From positions 18,311-82,310 of the forward strand of contig CAZSAT010000017.1 in the NCBI GenBank assembly GCA_964604675.1: a DNA stretch of 64,000 nt, given 5' to 3'. Below are positions 1-8,908 of the stretch, one piece after another (the first letter of the stretch is position 1; the number at the start of each line of letters is the position of its first letter). The DNA is from CAZSAT01 sp964604675. GTDB taxonomy: Bacteria > Myxococcota_A > UBA796 > CAJQPC01. A program made the position numbers and the translations under genes. The notes under the pieces were generated by a model, which worked only from the letters and a program-made list of their open reading frames with translations, did no database searches and was not told the origin of the DNA.

Positions 1-689
1 TCCTCGAGCGCCGCGGAGATGTCGAGCAGCTCGGGCGAGTCGCCGCTCGGCTCGATGGGCTCGTCGAGATCCCCACCCGCTACCCTTCGCGCCGAGGCCG
101 CCAGGCGAGCGATGGGGCCGCTGATCGTTCGGTTCACCTCGAAGGCGCTCACGACCATCAACAGCGCGTAGAGCACCACCCAGGCGAAGAGACCCTCCAA
201 CAGCCACGGCGTGCGCGTGAGCACGGCGCCGGCCGTGTCGGCCAGCAGGAGCTGCAGCTGACCGAGCACCTGGCGCTGGGCGAGGTGCGCCGCGTCCATC
301 TGCTCGTCCGGCCGACCGGCGATGAGCGCAGCGTTGCACGTGATGCGCCACGCCTCGACGGCGTTCAACAACGCCGGCTGGTCGGCTCCCGCCGACGCCA
401 CGTTGCTGACGAGGGCGTCGAAGGCTTCCTCCACGCCGGTCACCTCGTCGGCCACGAGGCGCTGGCCGAGCGCAGACGTCTGCTCGATCAAGGCGAGCAC
501 GTCGCGGGCGTCGGGGCCGGACTTGTTGGCCGACGCCCACACCGCGACCACCACACCGAAGAGCAGCAACCCGTTCAGCGCGCTCACCAACAAGGTCAGG
601 CTGACGCGCAGCCGGATCGAGACCCGAAGCAGGCCCGCCCGTCGGGTGACGGGTGACGCAATCCCGGTGCCTTCGAGGTGCTTCGCCAC
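1..689 (-). CDS. HAMP-domain membrane sensor, C-terminus beyond window edge
   Basis: The reading frame runs off the left edge of the window; about 229 residues are visible. A GTG at 687-689 gives an N-terminus rich in Arg, then a first membrane segment at about residues 31-52, a periplasmic region at about 53-160, a second membrane segment at 162-184, and a HAMP linker starting near residue 184 with the typical SGPIARLAASARRVAGGDL pattern. This two-TM plus HAMP layout is shared by histidine kinases, chemoreceptors and transmembrane cyclases; the output domain lies outside the window, so the class cannot be decided. The start is a best guess, since no strong ribosome site precedes it. The gene is divergent from the VWA lipoprotein gene that starts at 805. 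Confidence 0.75.
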   Translation of the reverse strand, partial: MAKHLEGTGIASPVTRRAGLLRVSIRLRVSLTLLVSALNGLLLFGVVVAVWASANKSGPDARDVLALIEQTSALGQRLVADEVTGVEEAFDALVSNVASAGADQPALLNAVEAWRITCNAALIAGRPDEQMDAAHLAQRQVLGQLQLLLADTAGAVLTRTPWLLEGLFAWVVLYALLMVVSAFEVNRTISGPIARLAASARRVAGGDLDEPIEPSGDSPELLDISAALE

Positions 690-804
690 GCGCAGCTACC
701 GTACGACGCCCGGCGACCGAACGGAAGGCGGAAAGCGCGCTGCAATCCCCGGCTCCGGCCAGAGCACGCTACGATCCGGAGCCCGGTACCCTGGAGACCA
801 CCGC

Positions 805-1734
805 GTGCTCCTCCTCCTCTTGGCCTGCAGTGACTACGAGGTGGCCCCGTCGAACGACGTCTGGCCACCGGGTGCGGGCGATCCGGACCGGCCGAACGAC
901 GAAGACACGCCCGATGTGCAGCTCTCCTGGGAGGTGCCGCCCGTCGTCGCTGTGGACCTCATCGTGTTCGGCGACACGTCCGGGAGCATGACCGAGGAGC
1001 TGGTCACGATGGGTGACCGGATCACGGCCTTCGTCGAGCGACTCGCCGAGCTCTCGGCGGATTGGCAGCTCGCGGCGGTGACCGGGCCCGACGGATGCAA
1101 CCAGGGCGGCATCCTCACCGAGGACGACGCCGACTTCGCCAGCGCCTTCGCGGCGGGGGTGATGACCCCTCCCGGAGAGGACGAGGTCGACGAGTGGGGC
1201 TTGAACAACGTGTGGGCGGCGGTGGAGCTCTCGGACGCCGGGGAGTGCAACGAGGGCCTGCTTCGCGACGAAGCCCTGCTGCACGCCATCTTCCTGAGCG
1301 ACGAGGACGACAACTCGCCGGGATGGGACAGCGGCGACGCGGACTACTGGAAGGCCTACACGGAGCCGATCATCGACCGGAAGGACGACGCCAGCCTGGT
1401 CACCTTCAGCGCGATCGCGGGACCGGTCCCCGATGGCTGCACCGGGGCGGAGCCGGGCATCGGCTACGCCGAGGCCGTGGACGAGTCGGCCGGCGAGTTC
1501 CTCAGCATCTGCGACGACTGGTACGACCAGGTCGACGTGCTGGCGGAGACCAGCGTGACCCGAAAGGTCTTCCCGCTCGAGGGGGAGCCCTACGTCGACT
1601 CCATCTCGGTGAGCGTGAACGGCATTCCTCGCATGGAGGGCTGGGCCTACCGCGACGAGCAGAACGCCGTGGTCTTCTCGGCGGACCCGCCCACGAGTGG
1701 CGACGTGGTGCAGATCTTCTACGACGAGGCGTAG
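805..1734 (+). CDS. VWA-like lipoprotein with very short signal peptide
   Basis: A 309-residue protein read from a GTG preceded by a GGAG ribosome site at about 792-796. The N-terminus is VLLLLLACSDYE, with the putative lipidated Cys at residue 8 and no basic residue before it. An Asp-rich linker follows, then a von Willebrand A-like fold with a MIDAS-type DTSGSM at residues 57-62. The last 65 or so residues form a beta-rich domain also found at the end of the lipoprotein encoded at 14731-16014, so the two are paralogues. Such proteins are usually surface adhesion or scaffold proteins; the ligand is unknown. A longer in-frame extension reaches back to 322, but it overlaps the divergent sensor gene and ignores the ribosome site and lipobox. 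Confidence 0.8.
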   Translation: MLLLLLACSDYEVAPSNDVWPPGAGDPDRPNDEDTPDVQLSWEVPPVVAVDLIVFGDTSGSMTEELVTMGDRITAFVERLAELSADWQLAAVTGPDGCNQGGILTEDDADFASAFAAGVMTPPGEDEVDEWGLNNVWAAVELSDAGECNEGLLRDEALLHAIFLSDEDDNSPGWDSGDADYWKAYTEPIIDRKDDASLVTFSAIAGPVPDGCTGAEPGIGYAEAVDESAGEFLSICDDWYDQVDVLAETSVTRKVFPLEGEPYVDSISVSVNGIPRMEGWAYRDEQNAVVFSADPPTSGDVVQIFYDEA

Positions 1735-1741
1735 CGACCGC

Positions 1742-2848
1742 TCACGTCGCGTGCCCAGGCTCCTCGAGCACCAGCTCGTCGCGTTCCACCAGCGCATCGC
1801 GGTTCCGCTTTCCTTCGGGCCGGGCCCCCGCACACCACGCCCGGGCGACCTCGGCCGACACGGTGACGCGGCCGCGCCCCACGACGGTGCCCTGGTCGTC
1901 CCGGAGCTCCACCACGTCGCCGGCCTCGAAGGTGCCGTCGACCTGCCGGACGCCAACCGCCAGGAGGCTCGCGTCGCCCTTCAGGGCCGCGACCGCCCCC
2001 GCGTCCAAGACCAGCACGCCACGAACCGCCGTCGCGAAGGCGATCCATCGCCGCCTCGCCGTGGGCGCAGCTTCCGCCGGGAACCAGCTGCCCACGGCCT
2101 CCCCGGCCAGCACCTCGGACAGCGCGCCGGCCTCGCGTCCGCTGGCGATCACGGCGTGGCACCCGGAGCGCGCGGCCAGTCGAGCCGCTTCGACCTTCGA
2201 GCGCATGCCACCGCGGCCGCCGCGTGGGCCGCCCGCCTGGAAGTCCGGGGGGACCTCACCCAGGAGCTTCGCAAGGGGCTGAGAGGGGTCTCGGTCGTAG
2301 ACTCCGTCCACGTCGGTCAACAGCACGAGCAGATCCGCCTCGAGCTTCGAGGCGACCAGCGCGCTCAAGCGGTCGTTGTCGCCGAACACACCCTCGACCC
2401 GCCGGAGCTCCTCGGTGCTGACGGCGTCGTTCTCGTTGATGACCGGCACCACGCCGCGGTGAAGCAAGGAGTTCAGGGTGGCCCTGAGGTTCAGGTAGCG
2501 CGCGCGGTCGGCGAAGTCGCTCTGGGTCAGGAGCACCTGCCCGCACACCACGCCGAGGCGCGCGAAGCCCTGCTCGTAGAGTCCCATCAGGCGGGTCTGC
2601 CCCACGGCTGCGCAGGCCTGCTGATCCGCCAGGTCCAGCTCGCCGCACAGCTGCAACGCGTCACGCCCGAGCCCCACGGCGCCGGAGCTCACCAACAGCA
2701 CCTGCACGCCACGTCGGTGCAGCAGGACGGCGGCGTCCACCACGTTGAAGAGGCGCGCGAGGGCGAGGCGGCCCTGGTCGTCTGTCAGCACGCGCGTGCC
2801 GAGCTTCAGCACGACGCGACGGGCACCAGCCAGCTCTTCCCGAGTCAT
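1742..2848 (-). CDS. proB: Glutamate 5-kinase
   Basis: This enzyme phosphorylates L-glutamate to gamma-glutamyl phosphate, the first step of proline synthesis, in the cytoplasm. The 368-residue length fits the long form of the family: an amino-acid kinase domain (VVLKLGTRVL near residue 12, the nucleotide-site SSGAVGLGRDA near 55, the substrate-loop NENDAVS in the middle) followed by a C-terminal PUA domain from about residue 270. The ATG is nine bases downstream of a GGTTAG element (2858-2863) and has no clear Shine-Dalgarno sequence. proA, the usual partner, is not in the window. The gene is convergent with the VWA lipoprotein gene, leaving only seven bases between the stops. Confidence 0.95.
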   Translation of the reverse strand: MTREELAGARRVVLKLGTRVLTDDQGRLALARLFNVVDAAVLLHRRGVQVLLVSSGAVGLGRDALQLCGELDLADQQACAAVGQTRLMGLYEQGFARLGVVCGQVLLTQSDFADRARYLNLRATLNSLLHRGVVPVINENDAVSTEELRRVEGVFGDNDRLSALVASKLEADLLVLLTDVDGVYDRDPSQPLAKLLGEVPPDFQAGGPRGGRGGMRSKVEAARLAARSGCHAVIASGREAGALSEVLAGEAVGSWFPAEAAPTARRRWIAFATAVRGVLVLDAGAVAALKGDASLLAVGVRQVDGTFEAGDVVELRDDQGTVVGRGRVTVSAEVARAWCAGARPEGKRNRDALVERDELVLEEPGHAT

Positions 2849-2857
2849 CGGGCTCCG

Positions 2858-2863
2858 CTAACC
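2858..2863 (-). promoter_or_regulatory. GGTTAG element upstream of proB
   Basis: GGTTAG on the minus strand, nine bases before the proB ATG. If TTAGCG acts as the -10 hexamer, transcription would begin at or within a base or two of the start codon, which agrees with the absence of a ribosome site. Confidence 0.4.
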
Positions 2864-2874
2864 GACAGCCTGCT

Positions 2875-4236
2875 CTACGCCCGGCGGCGCTCCGGGACGT
2901 CCCAGGTCTCCGCGAGCACGACGCGGTTCCTGCCCAGGTCCTTGGCGTCCCTGAGGGCCAGACGCGCGCTCTCGACCAGCTGTTCGCAGAGCACCCCGGG
3001 CTTCACGCCCTGGAGCTCGGCCTCCAGCACGGCCCCTGGCGGCGCGCTCGCGACCCCGATGCTCGCGGTGGTGCGGATGCGCTCGCCGTTGAACTCGAGC
3101 ACACCGTTCTCGATCGCGATGCGCGCGCGCCGCGCGACCCGCACGGCCGCGTCCTCGGCGGTTCCCGAGAGCACCAGCAAGAACTCGTCGTCGCCCCAGC
3201 GCACGGCGTAGTCGGTCTCCCGCAACACGTCGCGCAGCCGGCTCACGATGCCCCGCAGGAGCCGATCGCCCGCCGAACGGCCGAAGCGACCGTTGATCCA
3301 CGAGAAGCGGTCCAGATCGAGCAACAAGACGCTCGTGGGCGTGGCGTACCGGCTGCCCAGGAGCATCGCCTCCCGCAGCTGCCGCACGCCGCGTCGCCGG
3401 TTGCTGGTGCCGGTCAGCAGGTCGAGCTGCGAGCAGTCCTGGAGGGCGAGGTTGTCGAGCTCACGCGCCAGCTGGCGCGCGAGCAGCAAGGCGGCCGGCA
3501 CCACCTGCTGGCCGAGGGTCTCGCTGGCGAGGATGAGCGCACCGCAGTCGCCGCTCTCGGCGCGGAACGGCACCACCATGTGGCCGTTGGGGTGCACGTG
3601 AGGAAAGTCCGCCGAGGTGGCCTCCTCGAGCAGGGGCGCGATGCGCGGAGGAGGCGCGACGGGTCCGTCGGTGGCCTGCGAGCCGCGCCCGCACCACTGG
3701 ACGAGGTGGTTGTCGACCTCCTCGCTCAGGAACGCACCCTCGTTGACCGTGACCACCAGGCCTTCGTCCGCGTTCACGAGACGGCACGCCGCGTCGAGCG
3801 CCACCTGCATGATGGCCAGCCGGCTCGGCTGACGCGACAGCTGCAACACCGTGTCCAGCAGCAGCTCGGTCTGCTCGTTCGCCGCCGACGGGCCGGGCGA
3901 CGCGCTGCGGAGCGCACCCTTGACGGCGGCCACGAGCGCTTCCTCCCCCCAGCTGCGCGTCACCCATCCGTCCACGCCGACCTGCTCCATCCAGGGCACG
4001 TCGGGCGGGCTGGACGCCAGCACGATCAGCTTCACGGCCGGGCCGAAGCGCCGGACGGCCAGCACCATGGGCTCACGAAAGCCATCGTCGCCATCGATGA
4101 CCACGAGCTCCACGCCGCCGGCCTGCACGGCGTTGACGACCGCTGCGCCGCTGGCTGCCGCCTCGAACATCAACCCGGCGGCGGCCAGAGCTGGCCTCCA
4201 TCGGTCGATGTCGCGATCCGCGAAGAGCAATGCCAC
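2875..4236 (-). CDS. Receiver-like/GAF-like/degenerate GGDEF protein
   Basis: A 453-residue protein. The GTG at 4234-4236 is chosen because GGAGG lies eight bases upstream; in-frame codons further upstream would overlap the hydrolase gene at 4301. Residues 1 to about 115 resemble a receiver fold (Asp in ELVVIDGDDGF). The middle, about 135-285, looks GAF-like. The C-terminus is a GGDEF fold in which the signature reads GDDEF (about 348-352) and the upstream nucleotide site reads DRFSWINGRFGRSAGD, losing the usual Lys, Asp and His. The inhibitory-site RxxD is intact as RETD (about 339-342), exactly five residues before the signature. The protein is therefore more likely a c-di-GMP sensor than an efficient diguanylate cyclase. 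It is followed by proB after 26 bases. Confidence 0.8.
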   Translation of the reverse strand: MALLFADRDIDRWRPALAAAGLMFEAAASGAAVVNAVQAGGVELVVIDGDDGFREPMVLAVRRFGPAVKLIVLASSPPDVPWMEQVGVDGWVTRSWGEEALVAAVKGALRSASPGPSAANEQTELLLDTVLQLSRQPSRLAIMQVALDAACRLVNADEGLVVTVNEGAFLSEEVDNHLVQWCGRGSQATDGPVAPPPRIAPLLEEATSADFPHVHPNGHMVVPFRAESGDCGALILASETLGQQVVPAALLLARQLARELDNLALQDCSQLDLLTGTSNRRRGVRQLREAMLLGSRYATPTSVLLLDLDRFSWINGRFGRSAGDRLLRGIVSRLRDVLRETDYAVRWGDDEFLLVLSGTAEDAAVRVARRARIAIENGVLEFNGERIRTTASIGVASAPPGAVLEAELQGVKPGVLCEQLVESARLALRDAKDLGRNRVVLAETWDVPERRRA

Positions 4237-4300
4237 GGGACGGGCCTCCACCTCAACAGTCGGAACAGTCCCTCGAACCGTTGAGACTCGCGTGGACTTT

Positions 4301-5977
4301 TTACAAGCCTGATCGGCGGCGCAACGCCAGCAACGGCACCACGACCAGCCAGACGCTGCGCGGAGCACCCGACGCGCAGCCACACGGGCGCACCTCGTCG
4401 TCGAAGCCCTCGCTCCCTCGTGTCGTCGTGGGTGACGAGGTATCCCCGGGTCCGCCCGTGTCGGGCAGGCCCTCCTCATCGTCGGCCAGCACGGCCTCGA
4501 TCCAACCCAGGCTGTCCTCGGCGGTGTAGCGCTCGCCGAGGGCGCGAGCCCAGCTCGCGTCGTCGTCCTGGTCGGCGAGCTCGATCAACAGCCCGCCCGT
4601 GACCGGGCTCGCGTAGAGCAGGTCGATGTGCGACAGGTCGCGGGTGGCGACCTCCACCACGCGCGCGCCGCGGGCGGTGAGCGCGTCGGTCGCCGTGGCG
4701 CTGTCCAGGAACACCAGCCCGTCACTCGGGCCGCTCACCTCGCCCAACGCCAGGTCTCCGGAAGCGAGCCCCTCGAGCTCTTCGTCGGTGACCTCCAGGC
4801 CGTCGAGGCGCTCGGCCAGGTCCGCCACCAGGCTGTTCCATCGGTCCCAGGTCGCCAGCTCGGTGAAGCCTTCGAAGCTGGCCTCCAGCCAGCCGTCGAG
4901 CTCGCTCGGCATGATGGGGTTCTCCCCGGCGAGCACGTACAGCTCCACCCCCGGGTCCACGCCGCGCTCGGTCAAGACCTCGACCAGAGAGCCACCCGCC
5001 TCGACGGCAGCGTCGATCCCGTCGCTGTAGGTCGCGAAGCCGTAGCCCCCCTCGTAGGTCGTGTACCAGTCCTGCTGCACGCTGTAGGCCCCGAGCTCGG
5101 GAATCTCACCGGGGAGGTCGTGGTCCTGCCGCGCGAGCAGCTGGCGATGACCGGGGAAGAGGTCGTCGACCCCATCCGGGAGCAGATCCTGCGCGGAGAG
5201 GTCCTCGCCGAGGTGGGCCAAGGCCACGCCGTAGGGGTACCAGGTCCGCCACGCACTGGGGGCCGGAGCCGTGTCGGCGTCCAGCGCGAGGTAGCTGGCG
5301 TTGGGCCAGCGGTAGCTCGTGTCCAGCCCGCCCAGGGGGCTCGCCACGAACACCGCCCGCCGGACGTCCCCGGCATACGGCGTGCCCACCTTGGCGTAGG
5401 CCTCGCTCGGCCAGGTCGTTCCTTCGGCGTGCGAGAGGTACACCGCCACCGCCACGCCGCCCTTCGAGTGCCCGAGCAGGTCGACCTGATCGGCGCCCGT
5501 GCGCGCCCGGACCCGTCGCAGGGCATTGGCCACGGCCTCCGCCTGCATGAACACGTCGCCGTGCGGGTGGGCGAAGGTGAGGGCGTACACCGGACGCCCC
5601 CCGGCCGCCAGGCGCGCAGCCAGGGTGACGAACGCGCGGCTCGCCGAGTCCCCGGCGCCGGGCACCAGCAGGATGGGCGTGCCGCTCGACTGGTCCTCGT
5701 CCAGGCCGCGGTGGAGGAGGAACTGCCAGCTCCCTGGCGTGGTGGTGCCGAAGGCATCGTCGATCCATGGATGGACCTCGCTCTCCACGGGCCACGCCGT
5801 GGCGTCGTTGAAGCTCTCCTGGGCGAAGAGCGTGCGGTCCGGGTCGCTGTGCGCCTCGATGGCCGACCAGATCTGGGTCGCGCCGTCCTGGGTGTACAGC
5901 ACCTCGCCCGTGAGCTCCGTGAAGCTGTCCGGGGCATAGGCCTCGGTGGCCAGGGCCAGACCGATCCAGGCGATCAC
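4301..5977 (-). CDS. Alpha/beta hydrolase with MYXO-CTERM-like surface anchor
   Basis: A 558-residue exported serine hydrolase. GTG at 5975-5977 is preceded by GGAGG at six bases and overlaps the stop of the upstream hydrolase gene as GTGA. A short signal peptide (VIAWIGLALATEA) leads into a lipase-type fold with the nucleophile elbow GHSKGG at 169-174 (Ser171) and an oxyanion-region LLVPGAGDSASR near 103. After a Thr/Asp/Gly-rich linker the chain ends in a tripartite tail at 532-558: CGCAS, a hydrophobic stretch, and an RRR cluster. That is the MYXO-CTERM pattern, which in myxobacteria directs proteins to surface sorting. The substrate is unknown; an extracellular lipid or polyester is plausible given the upstream storage genes. 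Confidence 0.85.
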   Translation of the reverse strand: MIAWIGLALATEAYAPDSFTELTGEVLYTQDGATQIWSAIEAHSDPDRTLFAQESFNDATAWPVESEVHPWIDDAFGTTTPGSWQFLLHRGLDEDQSSGTPILLVPGAGDSASRAFVTLAARLAAGGRPVYALTFAHPHGDVFMQAEAVANALRRVRARTGADQVDLLGHSKGGVAVAVYLSHAEGTTWPSEAYAKVGTPYAGDVRRAVFVASPLGGLDTSYRWPNASYLALDADTAPAPSAWRTWYPYGVALAHLGEDLSAQDLLPDGVDDLFPGHRQLLARQDHDLPGEIPELGAYSVQQDWYTTYEGGYGFATYSDGIDAAVEAGGSLVEVLTERGVDPGVELYVLAGENPIMPSELDGWLEASFEGFTELATWDRWNSLVADLAERLDGLEVTDEELEGLASGDLALGEVSGPSDGLVFLDSATATDALTARGARVVEVATRDLSHIDLLYASPVTGGLLIELADQDDDASWARALGERYTAEDSLGWIEAVLADDEEGLPDTGGPGDTSSPTTTRGSEGFDDEVRPCGCASGAPRSVWLVVVPLLALRRRSGL

Positions 5978-6903
5978 AGAGCCTCCAGGAAGCCACGAAG
6001 CGCTTGGTGGAAGGCCTCGGGCTGGTCGTGGTGGACCGCGTGTCCCGCGTCCTCGATCACGACGAGCTCCGCGTGAGGGAGGGACCGCACAGCGAGCTCG
6101 CCGATCGCACGGGAGCGGCCGCCCGTGAACACCGGGCTCGGGATCATGCGGTCGTCGGCCCCGAACACCACGAGCGTCGGGGCCTCGACCTCGTCGAGCC
6201 GGTGTGCGACGGGGTGGTCGAGCATGCCCGCGATGTTGCGGCTCACGGCAACGCTCGTCCCCGCGAACGCCTCCGTGCCCGTCATGCGCACCCGCGCCTC
6301 CAGCAAGGACTCGGCGTGGGCGTCGAGGTGACGGAAGACCTGCTGGGAGAAGGTGGCGCGCAGGGCCTGCTCGCCCGGCTCGAGGGCGCGTGACTCGTAC
6401 CAGTAGGCCTTCATCCAAGCGCTCGCGCCCGCCGAGAAGCTCTCGATGCCGGCCGGCGCCGCGAGCACCAGAGCCGCCACCCGCTCCGGGTGCTCCAGCG
6501 CTGCGGTCAGGCTCACCTGCCCCCCCATGGAGTGGCCGACCCACACGGCCTCGTCCACCGCCAGGGCGTCGAGCAGACCGACCAGCACCTCGGCGTACCA
6601 GGGCGGGTGGTACGGCGCGTCCGGACGGCCGCTGCGGCCGTAGCCCGGCAGGTCCACCACGAGCACGCGATGATCCTGGGCGAGCGCCTCCACGTTGTGG
6701 GCCCAGAAGTCCATCCAGCTGCCGAGTCCGTGCACGAGCAACAAGGGGGGCCCGCTCCCCTCCCCCAGGTCGACGTAGGCCACCACCACGCCGTCCACCT
6801 CGACCGTGTGCACGTCGCCGGGCGCAGGAAGCTCGTGAGGTTCCATGGGGGGCAGCTCGTGGTAGCGAGCGGCGAATGCGAGCGAGGCGAGGGCGTACAC
6901 CAT
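5974..6903 (-). CDS. Alpha/beta-fold hydrolase
   Basis: A 309-residue alpha/beta hydrolase read from the ATG at 6901-6903, which overlaps the stop of the upstream barrel gene as TGATG; an in-frame TTG five codons earlier is less likely. The N-terminus (MVYALASLAFAARY) is a signal anchor or short signal peptide. The triad is visible: the nucleophile elbow GHSMGG with Ser at about residue 125, an Asp in VVFGADDRMIP, and a His in EDAGHAVHHDQP near the C-terminus. The oxyanion HGLGSW sits near residue 58. The family includes esterases, haloperoxidase-like and C-C bond hydrolases, so the exact reaction is open. It lies in the coupled storage operon just before the MYXO-CTERM hydrolase. Confidence 0.85.
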   Translation of the reverse strand: MVYALASLAFAARYHELPPMEPHELPAPGDVHTVEVDGVVVAYVDLGEGSGPPLLLVHGLGSWMDFWAHNVEALAQDHRVLVVDLPGYGRSGRPDAPYHPPWYAEVLVGLLDALAVDEAVWVGHSMGGQVSLTAALEHPERVAALVLAAPAGIESFSAGASAWMKAYWYESRALEPGEQALRATFSQQVFRHLDAHAESLLEARVRMTGTEAFAGTSVAVSRNIAGMLDHPVAHRLDEVEAPTLVVFGADDRMIPSPVFTGGRSRAIGELAVRSLPHAELVVIEDAGHAVHHDQPEAFHQALRGFLEAL

Positions 6904-8381
6904 CAGAACAGGATCCAATCGGCTGCGGCGATCACCGTGAAGGGCGCGGCGTCGAACGACGAACCGGTGACCACGGCCGCCGCGACCGAGAGATCCATGA
7001 GCGGCAAGGGGCGATGCCGAAGCCGGAGGTTCAGCTCGGTACCGAGTGGGTCGAAGTCACCGACATAGGCGTACCCGACCGTTCCACCGAGGGTGGTCCG
7101 GTCGGGGACGAGGTCGTAGGCGAGCTGGGCCGACGCGCCGGTGAGCCCGCGTCCGAACCCGCTGACGTCGTAGGCGAGCGCGACCTGGCGGTTGATGGCG
7201 CCGGGGTCGGGGAAGAGCAACAGCGTGCCGTGGGTGGCCCACATCGCTCCAGCCAGCCCGTAGCTGTTGCCGGTGACCACACCGTTGTAGTCGCTCGTGG
7301 CGCCGTCGCCGCTGGAGTAGACGCCGGCCACCGCGACCTGGCTCCCGCTGCCCTGGGCGTAGCGGAGTCGGAGGTCGAACAGGCCCAAGCTCCCGAGGAT
7401 GCCCGCGTCCGGTTGGTCCTCGATCCAGAGCCGCCCTGCGTTCACGAACCACGCGGCGTGGCCACCGACCCGGCCCAGGGTCAGCCCCGGGTCCAGACCA
7501 CCATCGATCCCGAGCCAGACCACGTCCGCGCCGAGCGCCGGCGCCTCGTCGCCCTCACGCTCGCGAAGGTCCAGGCGCCGCGCGCCCTGCAGCTCGGACA
7601 GCGCCGACGAGAGGCCGGACCCCAGCACGCCCGCGGTGCCGTCGCCAGCGTCGCGGAGGTACCACGCGTGGCCACCGAGGAAGGCCCGCTCGCCCAGCGC
7701 CCCCTGCACGTCGGCCATGTACAGCGTGACGTCGTCGGACAAGGCGGTGCCCTGTTCGTACAGGGTGTAGGCGCCCAGCTTGTAGCGCAGGCGTGTGCCC
7801 CAGCCGTCCTGGAGTCGCCCGTAGGCGGTGGCCCCGGCCGCCTCGGAGCCCCAGATCGCGAGCCCGCCGCCGGTGCGGGTCAGCTCGTCGAGCGAGGCCG
7901 TGCGTGGGTCGTAGACCGAGTCCCCCACGAACTGCAGGCCGACCACCACGGACAGCTCGTGGTCGACCACCGGCTCGAAGCTCGCGTGCAGCCGGCGTGT
8001 CTGCAGGTTGACCTGATCGGCCCCGATGGCCCCACCGGTGTTGCCCGCGGCGCCGTAGCTCTGGTCCCCGAACACGAAGTCGATCTCGAAGGCCGCGGTG
8101 AGCTCCGCGCGCCCACCGGCAGGCAGCGGCGCCCAGGTGAGGAACGCGACGGCGCGCTGCTCCGCCCAGGTGCTGCGATCGTCGGCGGAGACCGTGGTGC
8201 CGTTGGAACCACCGAGCGCACCGAGCACCTGTCCGTCCAGGTACGGGTTCGTGGTCACCACGCTCGAGCGCGCGAAGCGAGCCTGGTAGAGCCCGAGGGC
8301 ACGAAAGGGCTCGGGCGCCCGCACCTCGGGCTGCACGATCTCGACGGGCACGGCGGCGAGTGCTGCGGAGGCCAGCCACAT
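6903..8381 (-). CDS. Putative outer-membrane beta-barrel protein
   Basis: A 492-residue protein with a short signal peptide (MWLASAALAAVP), many alternating amphipathic strands, Tyr/Trp-rich girdles and a C-terminal Phe (AADWILF), which is the classic end of an outer-membrane barrel recognised by BamA. No cytoplasmic domain is seen. Size would suit a porin or FadL/alginate-export-like channel, but I cannot assign a family. Its ATG overlaps the stop of the upstream lipoprotein gene as TGATG, and its own stop overlaps the next hydrolase start, so it is made together with a lipoprotein and two esterase-like enzymes. A role in substrate passage across the outer membrane is inferred. Confidence 0.7.
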   Translation of the reverse strand: MWLASAALAAVPVEIVQPEVRAPEPFRALGLYQARFARSSVVTTNPYLDGQVLGALGGSNGTTVSADDRSTWAEQRAVAFLTWAPLPAGGRAELTAAFEIDFVFGDQSYGAAGNTGGAIGADQVNLQTRRLHASFEPVVDHELSVVVGLQFVGDSVYDPRTASLDELTRTGGGLAIWGSEAAGATAYGRLQDGWGTRLRYKLGAYTLYEQGTALSDDVTLYMADVQGALGERAFLGGHAWYLRDAGDGTAGVLGSGLSSALSELQGARRLDLREREGDEAPALGADVVWLGIDGGLDPGLTLGRVGGHAAWFVNAGRLWIEDQPDAGILGSLGLFDLRLRYAQGSGSQVAVAGVYSSGDGATSDYNGVVTGNSYGLAGAMWATHGTLLLFPDPGAINRQVALAYDVSGFGRGLTGASAQLAYDLVPDRTTLGGTVGYAYVGDFDPLGTELNLRLRHRPLPLMDLSVAAAVVTGSSFDAAPFTVIAAADWILF

Positions 8382-8908
8382 CAGGGCCGCCTGTAGGTCT
8401 GCACGTTCTCACCCTCGGCGACCCCCCCGGTGCTTCCGAAGCCACCGTCCACCGTCGGCGCGGCGACCCCGGCGAGCGCGGGCTCGGTCTGCACGACCTC
8501 GTAGGTCAACACCTCGTCGTCGGAGATGCCGAAGATCCCAGCGAAGGTGGCCGCGTCCGGCGAGGTCTGCGTGAGCGTGATCGCCCGCACCGTGCCCGCG
8601 CCCGCCGTCCAGGTCCCCACCGCGTCGTAGGTGCTCCCGGAGCCGTCGACCATGTGGGTGGTGTAGCTGCCGCCGGCGTCGAAGGTGACCTCGATGCTGG
8701 CGATGTCGTAGTAGGTGACCAGCACCGCGGAGACGTCGCCGTCGGCGCTCACCCAGTCGCCCGCCAGCGCGTCGATCCCGGCGGTGTCGAGGTGCACGGC
8801 GGAGTCGGCCGCTGCGGCGCCGCGACCCGAGTCCGCGACCAGGAAGTCATCGGGCCGGCACGCCACCAGAGCGCAGAGCGCGACGGCCGCCGGCAAGGCC
8901 GTCCTCAC
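8381..8908 (-). CDS. Lipoprotein of unknown function
   Basis: A 175-residue lipoprotein from a GTG that overlaps the stop of the acyl-CoA ligase gene (GTGA). Unlike most lipoproteins in the window it has an ordinary signal peptide: Arg at position 2, a hydrophobic core, and the lipobox ALVAC with Cys at residue 17. The mature part starts with an Asp/Ala linker containing HLDTAG and continues as a beta-rich domain resembling lipocalin-like stability or activity modules (GDWVSADGDVSAVLVTYYD). It may partner the barrel protein encoded immediately downstream. I do not recognise a named family. Confidence 0.75.
   Translation of the reverse strand: MRTALPAAVALCALVACRPDDFLVADSGRGAAAADSAVHLDTAGIDALAGDWVSADGDVSAVLVTYYDIASIEVTFDAGGSYTTHMVDGSGSTYDAVGTWTAGAGTVRAITLTQTSPDAATFAGIFGISDDEVLTYEVVQTEPALAGVAAPTVDGGFGSTGGVAEGENVQTYRRP

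Noticed and set aside
4286..4302. CTTTTT run in the gap between the GGDEF and MYXO-CTERM hydrolase genes as a terminator
   Set aside because: No inverted repeat precedes it in either orientation; it may belong to the GGDEF-gene promoter instead.
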